Program-made: the position numbers and the translations under genes
Shown here: piece after piece, positions 27,012 to 35,246 of the stretch
Position numbering within the stretch: the stretch's first letter is position 1
Layout of the letters: the number at the start of each line of letters is the position of its first letter
Assembly (NCBI GenBank): GCA_021372785.1
Contig: JAJFTT010000071.1
Span: 1 to 64,000, forward strand
Origin: Negativicutes bacterium
GTDB lineage: Bacteria > Bacillota > JAAYKD01
DNA length: 64,000 bases
Reading direction: 5' to 3'
The notes under the pieces: model-generated
What the model was told of the DNA's origin: nothing
Seen by the model: the letters and a program-made list of their open reading frames with translations, nothing else
The model's database searches: none

Positions 27012-27072
27012 ACAAGAAAGCAGGCAGATCGTTGGAACGGAATCCTTTTCCAACGGTCTGCCTCTTGCTTTG
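27012..27072. terminator. Bidirectional terminator between convergent genes
   Basis: Stem GGCAGATCGTTGGAA / TTCCAACGGTCTGCC with flanking AACAAGAAAGCA and TCTTGCTTTGG that also pair. It lies between the plus-strand NusG-II gene and the minus-strand LCP gene and can serve both. Confidence 0.75.
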
Positions 27073-27085
27073 GTGTTTTTGCTGC

Positions 27086-28303
27086 TTATGGTGTGATAAC
27101 AGTAACGGGGGGTTCGGTCGGAGGTGTCGGCTCAATCGGCGCCGCGGTGACGGGGTCCTCTGTGACCGGGACGCCGGGATCGATCCTATGATGGCCGGCC
27201 AACCATTCCGCATACTGCGCTTCCGAGAGCGACATACCCGTTTCTGCCCAGATTTGCTGCGCGATCTGCAGCTTCGCATCATGCAAAGCGATATATTCAC
27301 TCGTCCAGTTTTGCTCGAGGAGCTGGAGATAATCCGCTTCCTGATCCGTCGGGATCAGTAAATCGGCTAACATCTCATACATTTCATCCAGGCGCAGCAT
27401 ATAGAGAGCCATCTCGCCGTAATAGAGTCCGTCTCCCGGCAGCGTCGCCGTATCAAAATCGCTGATCCCTTTGCTGATCACCGTGTTGGCTAACGTCAGC
27501 AGCTGCTTTAAGCTGAGGTTCGTTTCCACCATGGAAAAACCTTGTCTGATCAAACTCGGCAGTTTGCTGATTTTACCGGCGCTGAAAGCCTGTGATACTG
27601 CGGCCTTGATAAATTTCTGTTGTCTGGCAATTCTGCCGATATCACCGGTGCCGTCGGCACGGAAGCGCACATATTCCATTGCCGTCTGACCATCCATCAG
27701 CATTTCACCGGGCTGCAGATGAATATGAAGGTCTTGGTAGGGATCATCATAATCCATGGCTTCGTCCACCGTTATGGTGACACCGCCTAAAATGTTGACC
27801 AATTCCACAAAGCCTTCGATGTTGATTTTGATATAGCCGTCGATCGGTACGCCTAAAAGATTCTGCACCGTGCTGACCGTTGCCTCCATGCCATGCTCTG
27901 GATAAACATTGTTGATGCGGTCATAATCCTCCGCCTCAGCATCCCAGATCATCGTATCGCGGGGAACAGAGAGCATTAAAGGCGAATCTCCGTCCGCCGG
28001 CAGAGAAAAGAAAAGCATCGTGTCCGATCTGCCCAAGTCGTCGTTTCGTTCATCCACACCGACAGCCAATAAATTAAAACCGCCTGACAGAGTGGGCAAG
28101 TCCTCTCCTTCCGCCGATTGCTTTACTTTTGAGCCGAACCAGCCGAATAAATTACTTTCCGGATGGCGCAGCGCATAAATACCAATCGTAGCCCCCACCG
28201 ATAAAGTAAAGACCGCCAGGGCAGCCAATACAATGATCAGTATTTTTTTTCTTTTTTTCGCTGCACTCAGCTTGGACCTTCTACTTCCCTCAGCAGTTTG
28301 CAT
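27086..28303 (-). CDS. LCP (LytR-CpsA-Psr) family cell-wall polymer ligase
   Basis: LCP enzymes transfer teichoic acid-like or capsular polymers from lipid carriers to peptidoglycan. The ATG at 28303 has GGAG seven bases upstream (the frame runs to 28363); the protein is 405 residues. A basic cytoplasmic tail is followed by one transmembrane helix (about 20-42). The extracellular LCP domain shows LLAVGVDERNDDLGRSDTMLF, LSVPRDTMIWD, RINNVYPEHG and AMEYVRFRADGTGDIGRIARQQKF with the key arginines and aspartates. The C-terminal end is a proline/threonine-rich tail of about 35 residues. A strong promoter precedes it. Confidence 0.92.
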   Translation of the reverse strand: MQTAEGSRRSKLSAAKKRKKILIIVLAALAVFTLSVGATIGIYALRHPESNLFGWFGSKVKQSAEGEDLPTLSGGFNLLAVGVDERNDDLGRSDTMLFFSLPADGDSPLMLSVPRDTMIWDAEAEDYDRINNVYPEHGMEATVSTVQNLLGVPIDGYIKINIEGFVELVNILGGVTITVDEAMDYDDPYQDLHIHLQPGEMLMDGQTAMEYVRFRADGTGDIGRIARQQKFIKAAVSQAFSAGKISKLPSLIRQGFSMVETNLSLKQLLTLANTVISKGISDFDTATLPGDGLYYGEMALYMLRLDEMYEMLADLLIPTDQEADYLQLLEQNWTSEYIALHDAKLQIAQQIWAETGMSLSEAQYAEWLAGHHRIDPGVPVTEDPVTAAPIEPTPPTEPPVTVITP

Positions 28304-28345
28304 TGTATCACTCCGGCTTCTCATTTCGCGTTTGACGTTACTTTT

Positions 28346-28374
28346 ATTATAGAAAGATTCCATTCACTTGGCAA
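28346..28374 (-). promoter_or_regulatory. Promoter of the LCP gene
   Basis: Minus strand: -35 TTGCCA (28369-28374), 17-base spacer, -10 TATAAT (28346-28351), about 45 bases before the chosen ATG. Confidence 0.75.
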
Positions 28375-28433
28375 GAGTGAATCATGACATCTTTATGAAA
28401 TAGACGTTAATTTCAGCAATTTGTTCCGAATTC

Positions 28434-28467
28434 TAAAAAAATACCCTGCTGTTTTAGCAGAGTACTT
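28434..28467 (-). terminator. Terminator after the DEAD-box helicase gene
   Basis: Minus strand: GTACTCTGCT-AAAAC-AGCAGGGTAT followed by seven T, about 20 bases after the helicase stop codon. Confidence 0.8.
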
Positions 28468-28485
28468 TTTAAAACCAGGCCTGAT

Positions 28486-30165
28486 CTAGATCACCTTCAC
28501 GGTTTTGCCTTTGATTTTGGTGTTGTTCAGTTTATCGACAATGGTTTTCCTTAACTCCTGGGGGACATCCACCAGACTGTAAGTTTGTTGAATTGTGATC
28601 GCGCCGATCAGTTTACCGGACATACCGGTGCCGCCTGCAACCGCACTTAAAATATGGCTGGCGGAAACATGATCGTTGTGGCCGATGGAAATTTTTATCA
28701 CCGCCGTAGCCGGATCGCGCACAACGCGGCGGTCTCTATCATGAATGGGCTTGCCGTCTTTACCGATTTTAAAATCCGGCCGCCGTTTTGCGGCTTGTCT
28801 GCCTTCTTCTGTCAGATCGGCAATTTCGGAGACGACCACCAGGTCGTTCAACCCTTCCATCGTTTGCTCCTGTTTGAACGTCATGGCGAAAATCGCCGCC
28901 GCAATCTCGGCGGCTCCGTGTTCTGCGTCCGACATCTGTTCAATGATGGGGATAAATCTTTGATATTCTTGCGTCTTTATAAAAGCAAGCACATCGTCGA
29001 CCCGCTGCTGCAGCTTATGATCTTTAATTTCGGCAAGAGACGGCAAGGCACGCTGTTTGATGTTGCTTTTGGTATAGTGCATGATATCTCTCAGCTGATT
29101 AAACTGGCCGCGGCCCTGAATCAGCGTAAAGGATTTGCCGGTTTTGCCTGCCCGCGCCGTTCTGCCGATGCGGTGGACGTAGTATTCTTCATCCAAGGGC
29201 AGATCGTAATTTAAAACAATTTCAATATCATCCACATCGATGCCGCGGGCGGCGACATCGGTGGCAACCAGGATTTCGAATTTGCCGGCTTTGTACTGAT
29301 TCATGACCTGGGTCCGCTTGCTCTGCTGCATATCGCCGTGCAAACCTTGGGAAGGATAGCCTCTGCTGCCCAATTCCTCCACCAATTCATCCACCATTTT
29401 TTTCGTGTTGCAGAAGATAATGGCGCGCTTCGGTTGGAAATAAGCCAGTAAGCTGCACAGAGCATCGGTCTTGCGACCGCGCGGCGTTTCAAAATAAAAC
29501 TGTTCCAGAGTAGGAACTGTCATCTGTTTATTTTCAATTCGGACAAATTCCGGATCGCGCTGGAAATTACGGGTCAATTCCAGAATCGCCTGCGGCATGG
29601 TGGCGGAAAACAAAATCGTCTGACGTTCTGCCGGCGCATCCAGCAGGATCGTCTCAATGTCTTCCCGGAAGCCCATGTTAAGCATTTCATCCGCTTCATC
29701 CAAAATCAGCATCTGAATCCGGGAAATATTCAGCGTCTTGCGCCGCATGTGATCCATGATCCGACCCGGCGTACCGACCACAATCTGGCAGCCATGTCTC
29801 AGCTGCGTAAATTGGCGTTCATAGGAATCACCGCCAAAAATGGTGACAATTTGGATGCCGTTTTTATATTTGGCGAATTTGCGCAGCTCATCCGCCCCCT
29901 GCAAAGCCAATTCTCTGGTTGGACAAAGGATCAGTACCTGAACAAAAGAAGGGCTGAGGCTCAAATCAATCCGATCGAGCGCCGGTAATCCGAATGCGGC
30001 TGTCTTGCCGCTGCCGGTCTGACTTTGACCGGTCACGTCGCGTCCCTGCAAAATGAGAGGGATGCTTTGTTGCTGAATGGGCGTTGGCTCTTCGTAACCC
30101 ATATCCGCAACTGCCTTTTTCAACTCTTCTGAGAGAGTGAAATCTTGAAATCTCATATTTTCCAT
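28486..30165 (-). CDS. DEAD-box ATP-dependent RNA helicase (CshA/DbpA type)
   Basis: Unwinds RNA in ribosome assembly, mRNA decay or cold adaptation. It has a full set of motifs in order: Q motif (FQDFTLSEEL...PTPIQQQSIP), GQSQTGSGKTAA (I), PTRELALQ (Ia), TPGRIMD (Ib), DEAD (II), SAT (III), TDVAARGIDV (V) and HRIGRTARAGKTG (VI). The C-terminal region ends in a DbpA-like RNA-binding domain (VKISIGHNDHVSASHILSAVAGG...). The frame is open to 30213; I use the ATG at 30165 (560 residues), preceded by GGAAAGAG. It is a single gene with its own terminator. Confidence 0.92.
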   Translation of the reverse strand: MENMRFQDFTLSEELKKAVADMGYEEPTPIQQQSIPLILQGRDVTGQSQTGSGKTAAFGLPALDRIDLSLSPSFVQVLILCPTRELALQGADELRKFAKYKNGIQIVTIFGGDSYERQFTQLRHGCQIVVGTPGRIMDHMRRKTLNISRIQMLILDEADEMLNMGFREDIETILLDAPAERQTILFSATMPQAILELTRNFQRDPEFVRIENKQMTVPTLEQFYFETPRGRKTDALCSLLAYFQPKRAIIFCNTKKMVDELVEELGSRGYPSQGLHGDMQQSKRTQVMNQYKAGKFEILVATDVAARGIDVDDIEIVLNYDLPLDEEYYVHRIGRTARAGKTGKSFTLIQGRGQFNQLRDIMHYTKSNIKQRALPSLAEIKDHKLQQRVDDVLAFIKTQEYQRFIPIIEQMSDAEHGAAEIAAAIFAMTFKQEQTMEGLNDLVVVSEIADLTEEGRQAAKRRPDFKIGKDGKPIHDRDRRVVRDPATAVIKISIGHNDHVSASHILSAVAGGTGMSGKLIGAITIQQTYSLVDVPQELRKTIVDKLNNTKIKGKTVKVI

Positions 30166-30284
30166 TACTAACTCTTTCCGTCGTCGTAAAATTGCCCCAT
30201 GAAACCCGCCCAACGACCATTTCGGATCACCGTGTATGATACGGACATGCTATCTTATCTGTATCGACAATACTTCAGGCAAAA

Positions 30285-30316
30285 AACAAAGCCATACGCG
30301 CTTGTATGGCTTTTTA
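30285..30316 (-). terminator. Terminator after mutS2
   Basis: Minus strand: AAAAAGCCATAC-AAGCGC-GTATGGCTTTGTTTTTT. It ends the mutS2 transcript and, in part, separates it from the helicase gene. Confidence 0.8.
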
Positions 30317-30374
30317 ATTATACTATATCCCGGAAGTTTTGTAAAGTGTTTCTTTCCGGGATTTTTCCAATCTC

Positions 30375-32744
30375 TCACTTTAATTCCGCCACCGTCACCC
30401 CATCGCCGCCTTCCTGGAGCGGCGCAAAGGCATAACTCTTGATGCGGGGATGCTGGCGCAGGAATTCTCTGACGCCGCTGCGTAAAACGCCGGTGCCTTT
30501 GCCATGGATGATCCAAACTTTACTCAGTTGTCCCAGGTAAGCGTCATCCAGGAATTTATCCACATTCTGGATCGCTTCATCCAGCGTCTGGCCGCGCAGA
30601 TCAAGCTGAGTTTTCAGAGAGTCCGCTTTATTGACCATCGCCTCGCTGGCAAGCCTGCTGACGCCGGCAGCAGGCTTGGCTTTTTTCTTTTTGGCTGTGT
30701 TCAGCTGCGTGATCGGGACCGTCAGTTTCATGGCTCCGGCCTGAATCGCCACATCACCGTTGACGGCCATTTCGCCGATGATCTCGGCTTCAATATTATA
30801 TTTGGTCCAAACGACTCTGTCGCCGATCTTTACGTCGCTCACCTGTTTGCCGCCGCTGATATCGTCAACATTCTCATCCAGGGCTGCCATGCTGCCTGCC
30901 ATGCGGCGCAGCGCTTTGCGTGAGCGCTGCGCCGCGTCGGTCAATTCGCGTTCCGTTACATCCTGCCGCAGACTGCGCAAATTTGCCAGAAGTTCTTCTG
31001 CTTCCAACCGGGCTGCTTTGACGACGCCGGCTGCTTCCGATTGCGCCCGCTGAACGCGTTCACGCAGCCGCTGATTGGTTTCTTCCTTTTCCCTGGCAAT
31101 CTCTTTGATTCTTTGCTCCAATTCATTGCGCAGCAGATTGGCTTCTTCCCGATCCTGCTTGGCCTGCCGCATATTTTCTTCCAGGGTGGAAAGCATATCT
31201 TCGACCTTAAGCTGATCGGACCCGACCAGACTGCGGGCATAATCAATAATCTCTTTGCTCAAACCCAAACGCTGTGAGACTTCAAAAGCATTGCTGCGGC
31301 CGGGTACGCCAATCAGTAAGCGATAAGTGGGGCGCAGTGTCTCAATATCAAATTCTACGCTGGCGTTCTCCACCCCATCATGATGATAAGCGAAAATTTT
31401 TAATTCACTGTAATGTGTCGTGGCGATCACTCTGGTTTTTCTCAGCAAAAGATTCTCCAGAATGGACATCGCCAATGCCGCCCCTTCGGTTGGATCGGTG
31501 CCGGCGCCCAATTCATCAAACAAGGCCAGGGTATGCTCTGTCGCCTGCTCCAGAATATGCACAATATTGGTCATATGCGACGAGAAGGTGGAAAGACTTT
31601 GCTCGATACTTTGCTCATCGCCGATATCCGCCAAAATCCGGTCAAACAAACCGATCCGGCTGCCGGCTTGGGCCGGAATTTGTAAACCGCACTGCCCCAT
31701 CAGGTTTAATAGGCCAACCGTTTTCAGCGTCACTGTTTTGCCGCCGGTATTGGGACCGGTGATCAATAATTCCGTAAAACGATCCCCCAGGCGAATGTCG
31801 ATGGGAACGACCTTACCTTTCAAAAGGGGATGCCGCGCCTGCCAAAAAACGAGAGAATGATCGGTGGAAATTTCCGGTTCGCTGGCATGCATGGCAAAGG
31901 CTAACCTGGCACGGGCAAAGATAAAATCGAATTCCGCCAGGGCGCTGACGGAATGCTGAATAAAGGGATAGTCAGCCCCGATTTTCGCGGAAAGTTCGGA
32001 GAGAATGCGCAGGACTTCGTCGCGTTCCTTCATCAGCAATTCTCGCAGTTCATTGTTCAGATCAACGATGGCCATCGGCTCTATGAATAAGGTCGCGCCG
32101 CTGTTGGAAGAATCATGCACAATTCCGGGTACGGCATTCCGGTTCTCCTGCTTGACCGGTATGACATAGCGGTCGTTGCGCATCGTCACCAGCGAATCCT
32201 GCAGGTATTTCTGCAAATTCGGATTGCGGATCATCGACTCCAATTTCGCTTTCATATTCGCCTGTTCGCGGCGGATACCAATGCGCAGACGCCGCAGCTC
32301 AGGGCTTGCATTGTCGGAGACTTCGCCTTTTTCGTTGATTGCGGCAAGAATTTCATCTTCCAGTTTTTTATGATTGCTTAAGTGGACGGCTGCTTCCGCT
32401 AAAAAGGGATATTGCTCTGCCGCTTCCTGCAGCAGGCGCCGGACTCTTCTGGCAGCGCCCAGCGTGGAAGCGATGTGAATCAATTCTTCCGCTTCCAGAA
32501 CGCCGCCTAATTCGGCTCGCTTAATCGAGGCCCGGATATCGTGCAGACCGCCCAACGGATTGCCGCCGGACTCCAGCAGACGGCACGCTTCGGCTGTTTC
32601 TTTCTGACGGCGGTAAACCGTTTCGTAATCGGCAGACGGCAGCATTTCTTCCGCTTTTGATTTTCCCATTCCTGATGAGGTATACTCAATCAGCATCTGT
32701 TGAATTTTCGGAAATTCCAGGGTAATGAGTGATTTTGCTTGCAT
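30375..32744 (-). CDS. mutS2: MutS2 endonuclease / ribosome-rescue ATPase
   Basis: A 789-residue MutS2. The N-terminal clamp and core regions lack the mismatch-reading domain of MutS. The ATPase has ITGPNTGGKTVTLKT (Walker A), LALFDELGAGTDPTEG (Walker B) and TTHYSELK. Next is a long coiled coil (about residues 520-620), a KOW-like segment (KIGDRVVWTKYNIEAEIIG) and a C-terminal Smr domain with LDLRGQTLDEA and the nuclease-like HGKGTGVLRSGV. MutS2 acts against homologous recombination and, in Bacillus subtilis, splits collided ribosomes. The ATG at 32744 follows AAGGAGGGG. It lies downstream of the U32 peptidase and pheST. Confidence 0.95.
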   Translation of the reverse strand: MQAKSLITLEFPKIQQMLIEYTSSGMGKSKAEEMLPSADYETVYRRQKETAEACRLLESGGNPLGGLHDIRASIKRAELGGVLEAEELIHIASTLGAARRVRRLLQEAAEQYPFLAEAAVHLSNHKKLEDEILAAINEKGEVSDNASPELRRLRIGIRREQANMKAKLESMIRNPNLQKYLQDSLVTMRNDRYVIPVKQENRNAVPGIVHDSSNSGATLFIEPMAIVDLNNELRELLMKERDEVLRILSELSAKIGADYPFIQHSVSALAEFDFIFARARLAFAMHASEPEISTDHSLVFWQARHPLLKGKVVPIDIRLGDRFTELLITGPNTGGKTVTLKTVGLLNLMGQCGLQIPAQAGSRIGLFDRILADIGDEQSIEQSLSTFSSHMTNIVHILEQATEHTLALFDELGAGTDPTEGAALAMSILENLLLRKTRVIATTHYSELKIFAYHHDGVENASVEFDIETLRPTYRLLIGVPGRSNAFEVSQRLGLSKEIIDYARSLVGSDQLKVEDMLSTLEENMRQAKQDREEANLLRNELEQRIKEIAREKEETNQRLRERVQRAQSEAAGVVKAARLEAEELLANLRSLRQDVTERELTDAAQRSRKALRRMAGSMAALDENVDDISGGKQVSDVKIGDRVVWTKYNIEAEIIGEMAVNGDVAIQAGAMKLTVPITQLNTAKKKKAKPAAGVSRLASEAMVNKADSLKTQLDLRGQTLDEAIQNVDKFLDDAYLGQLSKVWIIHGKGTGVLRSGVREFLRQHPRIKSYAFAPLQEGGDGVTVAELK

Positions 32745-32766
32745 GTCACCCCTCCTTCTGCCATGA

Positions 32767-35238
32767 TTATTCCACAGCGTGAAAGCTATGTCCTTTTGTG
32801 ATACTGCATTGTAACAATGTTGCCAACTGATTACGGTAAAGTTTTCCTTGCTCTTTCCAATTGCGGTTATCCTGATTATAATCCCGCACCGAGCGGCACC
32901 AGATCTCCCCCGCTTTCTGCAGCACTTCCCCCGTCAGATGGCGCAAATCGACGACCAGCTGATGGAATCCTGTTTGCTCCAGTTGATAATAATGTTCCGT
33001 CAGGCACAACTCGTCACTGTTGAGCAGATGGGTCCGGCAAAAATTGCTTTGATAAACCGGAAACGCTTTCCCTGTTCTGTCCGCCAGCTGCCAGACAGGC
33101 GGCGGCTGGTGGACGGCACCCTTGTAGCAGCCAAGACAGCTGCCGTGACGGTTCCTGGTCAGGCAGTGTTTGCTGGTCATCAAATTCTGGCGCCCGCCTA
33201 CGGGATAGCGCCAGTTCACCTGAGGAAATTGACTGCATAAATCGCCTGCCTGCCGTAAAGACAATTCCGGATAAACGGTTAATTCCTGACAAGGGACCTG
33301 CCGCAGCAGCATTTCCACCGCGCTGGTATTCATCAGCTGCAGCGGCCAGTCTCCGTTGACGACGGCATCGGCTTCGATCTTGCCGATCACCTCGGCCTGC
33401 GCGTTTTGAGCAATCTGAACCGGCAGCTTCAGTGCGAGCGCCTCCGTCAGCAACGGCAGCCAATACGGCCACTCCTCATCCGGCAGGATACACGGCAATG
33501 CGAACTCCAATGCAATTCCTGCCCGGCGGCAGCGCTCGGCCGTTTGCTGCAGCTGCTCTGCTGTCAAACTGCCAAAAAAGCTGTCGCCGCCCAGCGTGAT
33601 GGCGTCGGGACGGCAGGTTGCCAGCGCCTGCGCCTGCGCAGCGTTTGCAACCTGAAAGCGCAGGCGGAGCTGCCGCTCCGTTTGCTTTGGCTGCGGGAAG
33701 TTCTCCCGGGGTACCGCGGGCAATACAACCGCAGTCTCTTCTCTGACCCGGCCATACCATAATAAATCAACAATCTGACGCCGCATGGCATTCAAAGCGC
33801 TGGTGGGCAGCCAAACAGCGGCCGCCAGCTCTGCCGTGCAGCTTTTTAAGACATAGGTCGTATCGTTCAGTTTTGCCATCGCTTCCTGGATCTTCAACAA
33901 ATCCAGCGCATTTTTCTCTGCCGGTTGTGGCAGCCGGTCGGCAAAAGTGTACTTAATTTGTCTGTCACGACAATCAATCGTTACCCTGACCGGTTGCTGC
34001 GGCAAGATAGAAAAATGCAGCGCCACTTGCAGCGGTCTGAGACGATCCGGCTGTTCCAGCTGCCGAAAATATGCCTCTGCCTTGGCTTGCAGCGCGGCCG
34101 AATCAATCATCGCTAAGATCAATGGCTGCCCGGCCGGCAGGGCAGCCAGCTTCGGCAGAGGCAGTATCTCCTCAACGTTATAGCGGCGCCTGCTTTCAAA
34201 CGTCTGCTGCTGATCCCCGCAGCGCAGCAGGAATTTGTCCCCGTTTGCCAGAGGCCGCTGACAGCGCCAATGTTCCGGTTGCCCCCGGCCCAACTGTTTC
34301 GCGCTCCAGCGGGCCAATTCCAGACCCCGATTGGCCGGGTAATCCGCATTGATCAGCAGAGGGTTTGCAGCTTCGTAAGTAAAACCGTGACTGAACCCCC
34401 GGTTAAAAGCCAGCAGCAGCTCCTCTTGCCCGTCGGGATCCGCTGTGACTGCATTTTGCTCATAGATCTGATCCAAAGCACGGCGATACTGTTCCACCAC
34501 CGTCGCCACATAAGCCGGGCGTTTCATCCGCCCTTCCAGTTTGACGGCAGTGATGCCGGCGTCCACCAGTGGTTTCAGCCGATCCAGCAGGCATAAATCT
34601 TTGGTCGACAAGGGGTAGGAAGAGTGACCTTCACAGCTGTAGGCCAGGCGGCAGGGTTGGGCGCAGCGGCCGCGGTTGCCGCTGCGTCCGCCCAAAAAAC
34701 TGCTCATATAGCATTGACCGGAGTAAGCAAAGCAGAGGGCGCCGTGAGCAAACACTTCCAGACCGACCGGACTCTCCTCTTGCAGCCGGCTGATTTCGCT
34801 GATCTCCAGTTCTCTGGCCAGGATCACGCGGCTGAAGCCATGACCGGCGGCCCAGGCAATGCCGCTTTGATTATGGATGGTCATCTGAGTGCTGGCGTGC
34901 AGGGCAAGATCCGGCAGCTGACGGCGCAGTAAAGCGGCCAGACCGGTATCCTGAATGATCAGCGCGTCGATCCCCTGTAAATAAACCTGTTCGGCATAGC
35001 GCAGAGCTGCCGCCAGTTCCTCCTGCCGCAGCAGCGTATTCAAAGTCAGATAGAGACGAACACCGTGATGATGCGCCAAACGGATCGCTTTCTCCAACTC
35101 TTTTTCATCAAAATTGCAGGCATAAGCGCGCGCGCTGAATTGTTTGCCGCCCAGATAGACAGCGTCCGCGCCGGCGGCAACCGCAACCTGCAAGGCAGCC
35201 AAACTGCCGGCCGGCGCCAATAATTCCACACGTTTCAT
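32767..35238 (-). CDS. U32 family peptidase with DUF3656-like extension
   Basis: An 823-residue protein of peptidase family U32. The N-terminal barrel begins VELLAPAGSLAALQVAVAAGADAVYLG, and the signature EVFAHGALCFAYSGQCYMS with GGRSGNRGRCAQPCR carries four conserved cysteines expected to bind an iron-sulfur cluster. Relatives include collagenase-like proteases and the RlhA/UbiU tRNA- or rRNA-hydroxylation and ubiquinone proteins, so an RNA- or cofactor-hydroxylating role is as likely as proteolysis. The middle part (about 380-500) looks like DUF3656, and the C-terminal region has a further cysteine-rich stretch (KHCLTRNRHGSCLGCYKG). It is tightly packed between pheT and mutS2. Confidence 0.85.
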   Translation of the reverse strand: MKRVELLAPAGSLAALQVAVAAGADAVYLGGKQFSARAYACNFDEKELEKAIRLAHHHGVRLYLTLNTLLRQEELAAALRYAEQVYLQGIDALIIQDTGLAALLRRQLPDLALHASTQMTIHNQSGIAWAAGHGFSRVILARELEISEISRLQEESPVGLEVFAHGALCFAYSGQCYMSSFLGGRSGNRGRCAQPCRLAYSCEGHSSYPLSTKDLCLLDRLKPLVDAGITAVKLEGRMKRPAYVATVVEQYRRALDQIYEQNAVTADPDGQEELLLAFNRGFSHGFTYEAANPLLINADYPANRGLELARWSAKQLGRGQPEHWRCQRPLANGDKFLLRCGDQQQTFESRRRYNVEEILPLPKLAALPAGQPLILAMIDSAALQAKAEAYFRQLEQPDRLRPLQVALHFSILPQQPVRVTIDCRDRQIKYTFADRLPQPAEKNALDLLKIQEAMAKLNDTTYVLKSCTAELAAAVWLPTSALNAMRRQIVDLLWYGRVREETAVVLPAVPRENFPQPKQTERQLRLRFQVANAAQAQALATCRPDAITLGGDSFFGSLTAEQLQQTAERCRRAGIALEFALPCILPDEEWPYWLPLLTEALALKLPVQIAQNAQAEVIGKIEADAVVNGDWPLQLMNTSAVEMLLRQVPCQELTVYPELSLRQAGDLCSQFPQVNWRYPVGGRQNLMTSKHCLTRNRHGSCLGCYKGAVHQPPPVWQLADRTGKAFPVYQSNFCRTHLLNSDELCLTEHYYQLEQTGFHQLVVDLRHLTGEVLQKAGEIWCRSVRDYNQDNRNWKEQGKLYRNQLATLLQCSITKGHSFHAVE

Positions 35239-35246
35239 CGGATCAC

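Noticed and set aside
33014-33791. Overlapping frames inside the U32 peptidase gene
   Set aside because: Arginine- and glycine-rich translations typical of out-of-frame reading of a G+C-richer gene.
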